Shown: piece after piece, positions 1 to 5,024 of the stretch
Position numbering within the stretch: the first letter of the stretch is position 1
How the letters are laid out: each line of letters opens with the position of its first letter
Origin: Prevotellaceae bacterium
Lineage (GTDB): Bacteria > Bacteroidota > Bacteroidia > Bacteroidales > Bacteroidaceae
DNA: 5,024 nucleotides
Assembly: GCA_021204545.1 (NCBI GenBank)
Contig: JAJPZF010000087.1
Location: 1-5,024 of the forward strand
Reading direction: 5' to 3'
Position numbers and translations under genes: made by a program
Notes under the pieces: generated by a model
What the model saw: the letters and a program-made list of their open reading frames with translations, nothing else
Told to the model about the DNA's origin: nothing
Database searches by the model: none

Positions 1-1131
1 CAGCAGCTCATCTACGACCTTCTCGTCAGCGTGAAGGAAGCCACAGAGATACTCGACCCCGCTGTTACTGGTCTCTCCGACGATGACCTTGCCCAGCTCG
101 ACACGTACCTCGAGAAGACCGACCAAGGGCTGCACACTGAGATATACACTGCCAACACCTCGCTCAACAGCGGTTGGACTGACCCCCGCAACGGCGTGGC
201 TAAGGGCGACACGATACTCAGGGAGTGGAAGTACAGCCCCTACGATGTAAGCACCGACCCGTCGCACCGCCATCTCAGCCACCTCATGGCTCTCTATCCC
301 CTGAGGCAGATAGACCCGCAGAGCCCCTTCTTCGAGCCAGCCGTCAAGAGCCTTATGCTCCGTGGCGACGACGCTACGGGCTGGAGCATGGGCTGGAAGG
401 TGAACCTATGGGCTCGTGCGCAGGACGGAGACCATGCCCACACCATCCTAAAGAACGCCCTCAAGCACTCCACCTCCTACGAGACTAACCAGTACGCCGG
501 AGGCGTGTACTATAACCTCTACGACAGCCACGCCCCCTTCCAGATAGACGGCAACTTCGGCTGCTGCGCAGGCATTGCCGAGATGCTTCTGCAGAGCCAG
601 ACCGACACCATCCAGCTCCTGCCCGCCCTGCCCTCAACGTGGAGCGAGGGACACGCCTACGGGCTTAAGGCTGTGGGCAACTTCGAGGTCAATCAGGAGT
701 GGAGCGACGACACGCTCACCGTCGTCACCATCAAGAGCCTCTCGGGGCGTGACTGCCCCCTTCGCTATCCGGGCATAGGTCTCTGCAAGGTAAGCGGCGA
801 CGACGGCGAGGAGCAGGCGCACACCATCCTCGACGATAACACCATCCTGCTGCCCACCGTGGAAGGGGAGACATATACGATAGACATGGGCGTGGCGACG
901 GGCGTTCGAGCCCTCAAGACCGCTGAGCAAGGGCAGGCTTTTAAGGTAGCCCGCACTGGCGACACGCTCACAGTGACGGGCCCGAGCGACGTGCTAAGCA
1001 TCGAGGCCTACGACGTTGCCGGCCGCCTCGTCGCCACAAGCAAGGGCAACACCATACGCCTGAGCAGCGGCGTCAAGCTCCTTAAGATAGCCTTCGCCGA
1101 CGGTACGGCAGCCTCCTATAAGACCCTCTAA
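1..1131 (+). CDS. GH95 alpha-L-fucosidase-like enzyme, C-terminal part (5' end outside window)
   Basis: The reading frame is open from the first base to TAA at 1129-1131 (376 codons), so the true start is off the left edge; the GTG at 31 is internal. GH95 enzymes remove alpha-1,2-linked L-fucose from glycans by an inverting mechanism, and some members act on alpha-L-galactose. Visible family motifs, numbered from the window edge, are REW near 74-76, HRHLSHL near 90, GDDATGWSMGWKVNLWARA near 121-139 and QIDGNFG at 181-187. From family knowledge the Asp in QIDGNFG probably corresponds to the catalytic Asp766 of Bifidobacterium AfcA. The general-acid Glu and paired Asn residues should lie upstream, unseen. 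A C-terminal beta domain follows. The last 70 or so residues contain YDVAGRLV and a GVKLLKI segment, resembling a type A T9SS sorting domain, so export to the cell surface or outside is likely. The family is confident; substrate is inferred. Confidence 0.9.
   Translation, partial: QQLIYDLLVSVKEATEILDPAVTGLSDDDLAQLDTYLEKTDQGLHTEIYTANTSLNSGWTDPRNGVAKGDTILREWKYSPYDVSTDPSHRHLSHLMALYPLRQIDPQSPFFEPAVKSLMLRGDDATGWSMGWKVNLWARAQDGDHAHTILKNALKHSTSYETNQYAGGVYYNLYDSHAPFQIDGNFGCCAGIAEMLLQSQTDTIQLLPALPSTWSEGHAYGLKAVGNFEVNQEWSDDTLTVVTIKSLSGRDCPLRYPGIGLCKVSGDDGEEQAHTILDDNTILLPTVEGETYTIDMGVATGVRALKTAEQGQAFKVARTGDTLTVTGPSDVLSIEAYDVAGRLVATSKGNTIRLSSGVKLLKIAFADGTAASYKTL
904..1131 (+). other. Probable T9SS C-terminal sorting domain of the GH95 protein
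   Basis: The protein tail after the last GH95 beta domain (about residues 302-376 counted from the window edge) has the order expected for a type A T9SS sorting domain. It has a short beta-rich stretch, then EAYDVAGRLV, a Gly/Ser turn with SSGVKLLKI, and a final hydrophobic/Lys segment ending YKTL. Typical members read like VYDxxGrLV...GvYlvkv. Here Lys replaces the usual aromatic residue in the GVY motif, so this is a moderate call. In this family the domain is cleaved after passage through the outer-membrane translocon. Confidence 0.55.
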
Positions 1132-1162
1132 CAGGCTTCGTCGCGCCTGTATAAGAGGCGTG

Positions 1163-1236
1163 AGACAACCCCTCGCAAGGGGTTCAACTGGACCCCTCGC
1201 AAGGGGCCCAATCGAACCCTTCGCAAGGGGTTGTCT
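1163..1236. repeat. Three tandem hairpin repeats, 24-bp period
   Basis: Three copies of a CCCCTCGCAAGGGG core sit at 1169-1182, 1193-1206 and 1217-1230, spaced exactly 24 bp; the third has one C-to-T change. Each copy folds as a CCCCT/AGGGG stem with a CGCA loop. The outer arms AGACAACCCC (1163-1172) and GGGGTTGTCT (1227-1236) are perfect 10-base complements, and GGGTTC (1180-1185) pairs with GAACCC (1214-1219). The block could therefore fold as three small hairpins or one long branched stem. No T-run follows, so it is not a classic intrinsic terminator. It lies about 30 bp after the fucosidase stop and could act as an mRNA 3'-end stabiliser or a protein-binding repeat. Confidence 0.85.
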
Positions 1237-1298
1237 GGCGACTGTTATATAGGCTTCATGGCGATGGTATTAGGGGCGTGACGGGGGATAAATAAGAG

Positions 1299-1323
1299 GA
1301 AGGGCAGCGGTCAGCTGCCCTTC
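1299..1323. terminator. Bidirectional transcription terminator hairpin
   Basis: A perfect 10-bp stem GAAGGGCAGC / GCTGCCCTTC closes a 5-nt loop (GGTCA). It is followed by TTTGTT on the plus strand and by CTCTTATTTA on the minus strand. It lies between two convergent units, the fucosidase gene (+) and the initiator tRNA (-), and starts 4 bp past the tRNA 3' end. It therefore probably ends transcription of both. The T-tracts are short and interrupted, so its strength is uncertain. Confidence 0.75.
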
Positions 1324-1327
1324 TTTG

Positions 1328-1400
1328 TTGCGGGAGTACGACTCGAACGTACGACCTCCAGGTTATGAGCCTGGCGAGCTACCAACTGCTCCACCCCGCG
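1328..1400 (-). tRNA. Initiator tRNA-fMet (anticodon CAU)
   Basis: The minus strand folds into a full cloverleaf of 73 nt. The acceptor arms are CGCGGGG and TCCCGCA, the D stem GAGC/GCTC with loop AGTTGGTA, the anticodon arm CCAGG-CTCATAA-CCTGG, a 5-nt variable loop, and the T arm GTACG-TTCGAGT-CGTAC, with discriminator A. Two initiator hallmarks are visible: the unpaired C1 x A72 at the acceptor end and the purine-pyrimidine A11-U24 pair in the D stem. The third hallmark, three G-C pairs at 29-31/39-41, is partly changed: the pairs are A29-U41, G30-C40 and G31-C39. CCA is not encoded (CAA follows). The gene stands alone, with its own promoter upstream and a terminator just downstream. Confidence 0.96.
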
Positions 1401-1420
1401 ATGTTACCTGTTTGCGACGG

Positions 1421-1457
1421 CAAAGGTATAGCATCCGGCACTAACGCGCAAGCAAAA
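1421..1457 (-). promoter_or_regulatory. Bacteroidota-type promoter of the initiator tRNA
   Basis: On the minus strand, TACCTTTG (plus-strand 1421-1428) matches the TAnnTTTG -7 consensus exactly. A TTG (plus-strand 1449-1451, in the context TTTTGCTTG) lies 20 nt upstream as the -33 element. Transcription would begin about 1413-1417, giving a 5' leader of roughly 13-17 nt before the mature tRNA end at 1400. Orientation and distance fit the tRNA and nothing else. Confidence 0.75.
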
Positions 1458-1496
1458 GGGCAAGAAAAACTTCCAAGGGGCTTCGGGCTAAGGGCG

Positions 1497-1515
1497 CGAT
1501 AGTTTTGAGTTATCG
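1497..1515. promoter_or_regulatory. Candidate TetR-family operator overlapping the -33 element
   Basis: CGATA at 1497-1501 and TATCG at 1511-1515 are perfect inverted arms of a 19-bp imperfect palindrome; one further pair inside matches (T1504-A1508). The centre contains the TTTTG -33 box of the tetR promoter. TetR-family dimers usually bind 15-20-bp palindromes that block their own promoter, so the size and place fit autorepression. This is inferred from position and symmetry alone. Confidence 0.4.
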
Positions 1516-1534
1516 GTGTAAATGCATAACTTTG
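1503..1534 (+). promoter_or_regulatory. Bacteroidota-type promoter of tetR-fabG-rluA
   Basis: TTTTG at 1503-1507, then 19 nt, then TAACTTTG at 1527-1534: both elements and the spacing match the primary-sigma consensus of Bacteroidota (TTTG, about 19-20 nt, TAnnTTTG). The start point would be about 1538-1541, only a few bases before the ATG at 1543. The promoter faces away from the tRNA promoter, and no other good promoter is visible before fabG or rluA. Confidence 0.8.
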
Positions 1535-1542
1535 CCCTCGCT

Positions 1543-2142
1543 ATGGCATCGGAGAAGACACGTAAGCTTCTGGTTGACGTTGCCCGAGGCATCTTCGCGA
1601 AGCGAGGGCTTGAGGGGACGACGATGAACAATATAGCCGTGGCCTCGGGCAAGGGAAGGCGCACCCTTTACACCTACTTCAAGAACATCCGCGAGATATA
1701 CTACGCTGTGATAGCCGAGGAGCTTGACCGCATGAGCGACCGTATGCGGGAGGTGGCGGAGGCTATACTTGACCCAGAGGAGAAGCTCTTGCAGCTGATA
1801 TACACTCACCTAAGCCTCGTGAGGGAGACGGTTAACCGCAACGGCAACCTCAGGGCAGAGTTCTTCAGGGACATCTGGTTGGTGGAGAAGGTGCGCAAGC
1901 ACTTCGACCAGGCGGAGCGGGATATGGTAGCCCGCATACTGATGGAAGGGGTGAGGAGCGGTCAGTTCGACGTTATGGACATCAGGCTTTGTGTGGACAT
2001 CATCCACTACTGCGTCAAGGGGCTTGAGGTGCCGTACATCTTCGGGCGGCTGGGAGAGGGAGGGGTAGCTTACAGCCGCCCCGTCGTTCAGCGCATCTTG
2101 CACCGGGCATTGGCCAGGATAGACAGTGACAGACTAAAGTGA
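1543..2142 (+). CDS. TetR/AcrR-family transcriptional regulator
   Basis: This 199-residue protein has the TetR size. Its N-terminal DNA-binding domain spans about residues 5-50: a first helix around KTRKLLVDVARGIFAKRG, then the helix-turn-helix TTMNNIAVASGKGRRTLYTYF at 26-46, with the family's LYxYF recognition-helix signature. The rest is an all-helical ligand and dimer domain with no recognisable ligand motif. I chose ATG 1543 over the in-frame ATG 1522 because 1522 lies before the -7 element, and because Bacteroidales relatives, as I recall them, begin MASxKTR. There is no Shine-Dalgarno sequence and almost no leader. fabG follows after 25 bp, so the two are probably co-transcribed and the protein may regulate fatty-acid synthesis together with itself. 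Ligand and targets are unknown. Confidence 0.92.
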   Translation: MASEKTRKLLVDVARGIFAKRGLEGTTMNNIAVASGKGRRTLYTYFKNIREIYYAVIAEELDRMSDRMREVAEAILDPEEKLLQLIYTHLSLVRETVNRNGNLRAEFFRDIWLVEKVRKHFDQAERDMVARILMEGVRSGQFDVMDIRLCVDIIHYCVKGLEVPYIFGRLGEGGVAYSRPVVQRILHRALARIDSDRLK

Positions 2143-2167
2143 CTAACCATATAAAACAGACAAAGAC

Positions 2168-2914
2168 GTGGGACTATTGACAGGAAAGACCGCCTTGATA
2201 ACGGGGGCGGCGCGTGGGATAGGGAAGGCCATCGCCCTTAGGTTCGCTGGGGAGGGGGCTAACGTGGCGTTCACCGACCTTGTGATAGACGAGCAGGGAC
2301 AGGCGACGGAAGCCGAGATCGCCGCCTTGGGTGTGCGGGCGAAGGGTTACGCCAGTAACGCCGCCAAGTTCGACGAGACGGAACAGGTCGTGGCAAAGGT
2401 TAAGGAGGACTTCGGGAGCATTGACATCTTGGTCAATAACGCGGGGATAACGAAGGACGGCTTGCTGCTGCGTATGAGCGAGGCGCAGTGGGACGCTGTG
2501 ATAGCGGTGAACCTGAAGAGCGCCTTCAACTTCGTGCACGCCTGCCTGCCGATAATGATGAGGCAGCGCAAGGGAAGCATCATCAACATGGCTTCCGTGG
2601 TCGGGGTGCATGGCAACGCAGGGCAGGCCAACTACGCAGCGTCGAAGGCTGGTCTGATAGCCTTGGCCAAGAGTGTCGCCAAGGAGATGGGACCCAAAGG
2701 CATCCGGGCCAACGCCATCGCCCCCGGCTTCATAGAGACCGCTATGACAGCCGCCCTGCCCGACAACGTGAGGCAGGAGTGGATGAAGGCGATACCCCTT
2801 CGCCGTGGAGGTCAGGTGGAGGACATCGCCAACACTGCTCTCTACCTCGCCAGCGAACTATCGAGCTACGTCACGGGTCAGGTAATACAAGTGGACGGAG
2901 GGATGAACACGTAA
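2168..2914 (+). CDS. fabG: 3-oxoacyl-[acyl-carrier-protein] reductase FabG
   Basis: FabG reduces 3-oxoacyl-ACP to 3-hydroxyacyl-ACP with NADPH in each round of type II fatty-acid elongation, in the cytoplasm. The 248-residue length is normal for the family. All short-chain dehydrogenase landmarks are present: the cofactor loop TGAARGIG at 12-19, NNAG at 90-93, N115, catalytic S143, and Y156/K160 in YAASK. PGFIETAMT follows, and the C-terminus VTGQVIQVDGGM is typical of FabG. The start is GTG, preceded by an A-rich stretch (ATAAAACAGACAAAGAC) without a Shine-Dalgarno sequence, as is common in this phylum. Residue 2 onward (GLLTGKTALITG) aligns well with known FabG starts. It sits 25 bp after tetR and 8 bp before rluA, so it is probably the middle gene of an operon. 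Other SDR reductases look similar, but the match to Bacteroides FabG as I recall it is close along the whole length. Confidence 0.95.
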   Translation: MGLLTGKTALITGAARGIGKAIALRFAGEGANVAFTDLVIDEQGQATEAEIAALGVRAKGYASNAAKFDETEQVVAKVKEDFGSIDILVNNAGITKDGLLLRMSEAQWDAVIAVNLKSAFNFVHACLPIMMRQRKGSIINMASVVGVHGNAGQANYAASKAGLIALAKSVAKEMGPKGIRANAIAPGFIETAMTAALPDNVRQEWMKAIPLRRGGQVEDIANTALYLASELSSYVTGQVIQVDGGMNT

Positions 2915-2922
2915 GGGAGCCT

Positions 2923-3621
2923 ATGGATATCCTTTACGAAGATAACCACATAATCATCGTGAACAAGAGGGTGGGGGACATCGTGCAGGGCGACAAGACC
3001 GGCGATGTCCCCCTCTCTGAGGCGGTGAAGGCGTACCTTAAGGAGCGTTACGCCAAGCCCGGCGACGTGTTCCTCGGCGTGGTGCATAGGCTTGACCGCC
3101 CCGCCAGCGGAGCGCTTCTGTTCGCCCGCACGAGCAAGGCTCTCTCACGCCTTAACCAGCTCTTCGCCAGCCACGGGGAGGTGAGGAAGACGTATTGGGC
3201 TATCGTCTGCAACGAGCCACCGCAGGAAGAGGCGACGCTCACCCATTGGCTCACCCGCACCGAGCGTAACAACACCGCCCACGCCTACGACCGCGAGGTG
3301 AAGGGCTCACGTAAGGCTGTGCTCGACTACAGGGTAATCGCCCGCACCGACCGTTATTGGCTCTTGGAGGTCCTCTTGCACACGGGCAGGCATCACCAGA
3401 TACGCTGCCAGTTGGCACGCATCGGTTGCCCCATCCGCGGAGACCTGAAGTACGGCGCGCCTCGCGGCAATCCCGACGGAGGCATCTCACTGCACGCGAG
3501 GAGGCTGACCTTCCGTCATCCCGTCAGCGGGGAGCTTGTGGACGTGGTCGCCCCTCTGCCCGACGAGCCCCTGTGGCAAGCCGTGGGGAGGATGATGGAG
3601 GTAAATGTGGAGGCGAGATGA
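2923..3621 (+). CDS. RluA-family RNA pseudouridine synthase
   Basis: The enzyme isomerises specific uridines in rRNA or tRNA to pseudouridine. The protein is 232 residues, a catalytic domain only, with no N-terminal S4 RNA-binding domain, unlike RluC and RluD. The start MDILYEDNHIIIVNK is the usual first strand of this domain. The signature HRLDRPASG at 55-63 contains the catalytic Asp (D58), and GRHHQIR with GDLKYGAP follows in the second half. ATG 2923 is supported by a GGGAG a few bases upstream and lies 8 bp after the fabG stop. The same frame stays open for 145 codons upstream inside fabG, but that stretch reads as a shadow of fabG, not as family sequence. The target uridine cannot be told from sequence, so I give no symbol. 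No terminator hairpin follows directly; a palindromic array begins 17 bp downstream. Confidence 0.93.
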   Translation: MDILYEDNHIIIVNKRVGDIVQGDKTGDVPLSEAVKAYLKERYAKPGDVFLGVVHRLDRPASGALLFARTSKALSRLNQLFASHGEVRKTYWAIVCNEPPQEEATLTHWLTRTERNNTAHAYDREVKGSRKAVLDYRVIARTDRYWLLEVLLHTGRHHQIRCQLARIGCPIRGDLKYGAPRGNPDGGISLHARRLTFRHPVSGELVDVVAPLPDEPLWQAVGRMMEVNVEAR

Positions 3622-3638
3622 CGAGGCGAGCGGAAGGC

Positions 3639-3795
3639 AAAAGGGGTATTACCCCCTTCGATAAAGAGGTATTACCCCTTTCATCAAAGAGGTATTACCC
3701 CTTTCATCAAAGAGGTATTACCCCTTTGCTCAAAGAGGTATTACCCCTTTGCTCAAAGAGGTATTACCCCTTTGGCCGCGGAGGTATTCGTACCC
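3639..3795. repeat. Seven-copy array of a 23-bp palindromic unit
   Basis: The core GGTATTACC recurs with its central T at 3649, 3672, 3695, 3718, 3741, 3764 and, degenerate, 3787: exactly 23 bp apart every time. The full unit is AAAGAGGTA-T-TACCCCTTT plus a short linker. Linkers are paired: TCATC follows copies 2 and 3, TGCTC follows copies 4 and 5, which suggests stepwise duplication. Copy 1 has GGGG in place of GAGG, making a perfect hairpin. Copy 7 is diverged to GGTA-TTCG-TACC. Each unit folds on itself, and each CCCCTTT can also pair with the AAAGAGG of the next unit. Because 23 is not a multiple of 3, the array does not encode a peptide repeat in one frame. It fills most of the 207-bp gap between rluA and the TamB-like gene. 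Confidence 0.95.
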
Positions 3796-3828
3796 AGAAC
3801 AAGATAGATAGTGAGGCGGCTTAAGGAT

Positions 3829-5024
3829 ATGACAGAGGGCGAGAAGCAAGCCAACGAGCAGAAGCCGCGGTCGCTGGCTAAGAGGCTTGCCGTCGCCTGC
3901 GTGTGCGTCGTGGCGAGCCCGTTCATCATCCTCCTGCTCCTTATGGTGCTGCTCTACGTGCCGCCCGTTCAACGCTGGGCGGTGCGCACAGCCACGCGAA
4001 TAGCAAGCGAACAAACTGGCTGGGACATCGGCCTCGAAGAGGTGAGGCTGAAGTTCCCCCTTGACCTTGACCTGCGCCGGCTCTACGTGCTGACCCCCGA
4101 CACTATGCTCTCGGTAGGCTCGGTCACCGTAGGCGTGGACTGCGCGCATATACTGAAGGCGCGGCTCGGCGTTCGCGCCATCGACATACAGGACGCTACG
4201 CTGGACACGCAAGACCTTATAGCAAGCCTGCGGGTGAGGGGCTACATCGGCGACTTCCACCTAAATGCTGACTGCATCGACCTCAAGGAGCAGACGGTGG
4301 ACCTGACGGCTGCCTCGCTCCGTGGCTCCGCAGTGTCGCTGGAGCTGCAAGACACGACCGTGGTCGACACCACAGAGAGCGAGCCGGTGGAGTGGACGAT
4401 AAGGCTCGGGAAGGTGGAGGTGAGGGACACGCGGGTGGCGTTCCACATGCCGGGCGACACTATGAGTGTCTCAGGCTACGTATCACGGCTGGGCATCGAT
4501 GGCGGCAACCTTGACCTTGGGCGGGGCGTATACGAGGTCGGCTCGGTGGGTCTTCGTGCCAACGCCCTCGCCTACGATATGAACTACGAGCCTTATCTGC
4601 TTGGGCTTGACTACAACCATCTCTTCCTCAGCGACGTGACTGCGGCTGTGCGTGACGTGAGGTATGCGGGGGACAGCCTGTCGCTCTACCTCACGGACCT
4701 CTGCGCCCAAGAGAAGAGCGGGCTGAGGCTGTCCCAGCTTCGCACCCACTTCCTTATGACAGACGAGGGCATCAGTCTCAGAGACCTGAGGCTCGCCACG
4801 CCCTACAGCCTTGCCACTGCCTCGGCTACCCTCGACTGGGACGCTCTCGAGGCTGGAGGCGCAGGCAACCTTAAGGCAGAGCTGTCGCTCTCCGTGGGGA
4901 TGGGGGACGTTGCTATAGTGCTGCCGGAGTACGCGTCCCTGCTGCCCGACGCTCCCCTCGAAGTGGAGGCGAGCGCGACAGGGAACGTGGACCGTCTCGC
5001 CCTCGAGAGCCTGAGCCTGAGCGT
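3829..5024 (+). CDS. TamB-like translocation/assembly module protein, N-terminal part (3' end outside window)
   Basis: The frame is open from ATG 3829 to the right edge (398 complete codons) with no stop. TamB-family proteins span the periplasm as a long beta-rich groove anchored in the inner membrane, and act in outer-membrane protein insertion and/or phospholipid transport. The protein has a short basic N-terminus, one membrane helix at about residues 20-44 (hydrophobic, ending LLYVPPVQRWAV), then repeated beta strands. Segments LKFPLDLDL (74-82), DTMLSVGSVTV (91-101) and FHMPGDTM (about 206-213) match Bacteroidota TamB proteins as I recall them. Those run well over 1000 residues, so most of the gene, including the C-terminal TamB domain, is unseen. 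An in-frame stop at 3805-3807 limits the start to GTG 3811 or ATG 3829; AAGGA lies just before the ATG. No clear promoter is visible between the upstream array and the start. Confidence 0.85.
   Translation, partial: MTEGEKQANEQKPRSLAKRLAVACVCVVASPFIILLLLMVLLYVPPVQRWAVRTATRIASEQTGWDIGLEEVRLKFPLDLDLRRLYVLTPDTMLSVGSVTVGVDCAHILKARLGVRAIDIQDATLDTQDLIASLRVRGYIGDFHLNADCIDLKEQTVDLTAASLRGSAVSLELQDTTVVDTTESEPVEWTIRLGKVEVRDTRVAFHMPGDTMSVSGYVSRLGIDGGNLDLGRGVYEVGSVGLRANALAYDMNYEPYLLGLDYNHLFLSDVTAAVRDVRYAGDSLSLYLTDLCAQEKSGLRLSQLRTHFLMTDEGISLRDLRLATPYSLATASATLDWDALEAGGAGNLKAELSLSVGMGDVAIVLPEYASLLPDAPLEVEASATGNVDRLALESLSLS

Noticed and set aside
1163..1236. Triple hairpin as an intrinsic terminator of the fucosidase gene
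   Set aside because: No T-tract follows any of the three hairpins, and a better terminator hairpin is present at 1299-1323.
2488..2922. Upstream extension of the RluA-family frame through fabG
   Set aside because: The extension lies in another frame of a well-supported fabG and has Arg/Gln-rich shadow composition. The family domain begins exactly at ATG 2923.
3650..3774. TTACCCCTTTG in the array as a possible series of -7 promoter elements
   Set aside because: The consensus is TA-2 nt-TTTG; here four bases separate TA and TTTG, only some copies keep the final G, and no suitable -33 element sits at the right distance.
3639..3795. CRISPR-like array of regular repeats
   Set aside because: The period is only 23 bp and the segments between palindromes are 4-5 nt and mostly repeated, so there are no spacers; no cas genes are visible.
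3357..3824. Open frame of 155 codons running through the 23-bp array
   Set aside because: It starts inside the RluA-family gene in another frame, and the repeat period shifts the frame at each copy. It has no family features.
3730..4260. Minus-strand open frame of 176 codons opposite the TamB-like gene
   Set aside because: It is antisense to a well-supported coding frame and ends within the repeat array; it shows no motif, promoter or start context of its own.

Overview
The window looks like chromosomal DNA from a GC-rich member of the Bacteroidales (phylum Bacteroidota). Several independent lines agree. There are two promoters of the Bacteroidota sigma type (TTTG or TTG at about -33, TAnnTTTG at about -7). 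Most starts lack a convincing Shine-Dalgarno sequence. A GH95 fucosidase ends in what looks like a type IX secretion (T9SS) sorting domain. A TamB-like envelope protein has the N-terminus usual in this phylum. Frequent ATA and AGG codons beside otherwise GC-rich codons suggest a high-GC Prevotellaceae-like or related lineage, but I cannot fix the genus.

Layout. Positions 1-1131 (+) hold the C-terminal part of a GH95 alpha-L-fucosidase-like enzyme, cut by the left edge. Positions 1132-1327 are non-coding and carry three hairpin repeats with a 24-bp period, then a strong hairpin that probably ends transcription from both sides. An initiator tRNA (fMet, CAU) lies on the minus strand at 1328-1400 with its own promoter at 1421-1457. 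Facing away from it is a sigma-type promoter (1503-1534) for a gene block on the plus strand: a TetR-family regulator, fabG and an RluA-family pseudouridine synthase, with gaps of 25 and 8 bp. A non-coding gap (3622-3828) is mostly filled by a seven-copy array of a 23-bp palindromic unit. Next comes the start of a TamB-like gene that runs off the right edge.

How the parts fit. The regulator probably represses its own promoter through an imperfect palindrome overlapping the -33 element. Because fabG (fatty-acid elongation) follows closely, the regulator is a candidate lipid-synthesis regulator. RluA modifies structured RNA and shares the transcript, probably without a direct functional link. 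TamB acts in outer-membrane protein insertion or lipid traffic between the membranes. The fucosidase is a glycan-degrading enzyme and belongs to a separate locus on the left.

The genes are ordinary for the phylum. The least explained parts are the two palindromic arrays in the gaps, built on similar plans (CCCC/GGGG half-sites, 23- and 24-bp periods, two possible folding registers), and the tetR start, whose promoter implies a leaderless or nearly leaderless mRNA.
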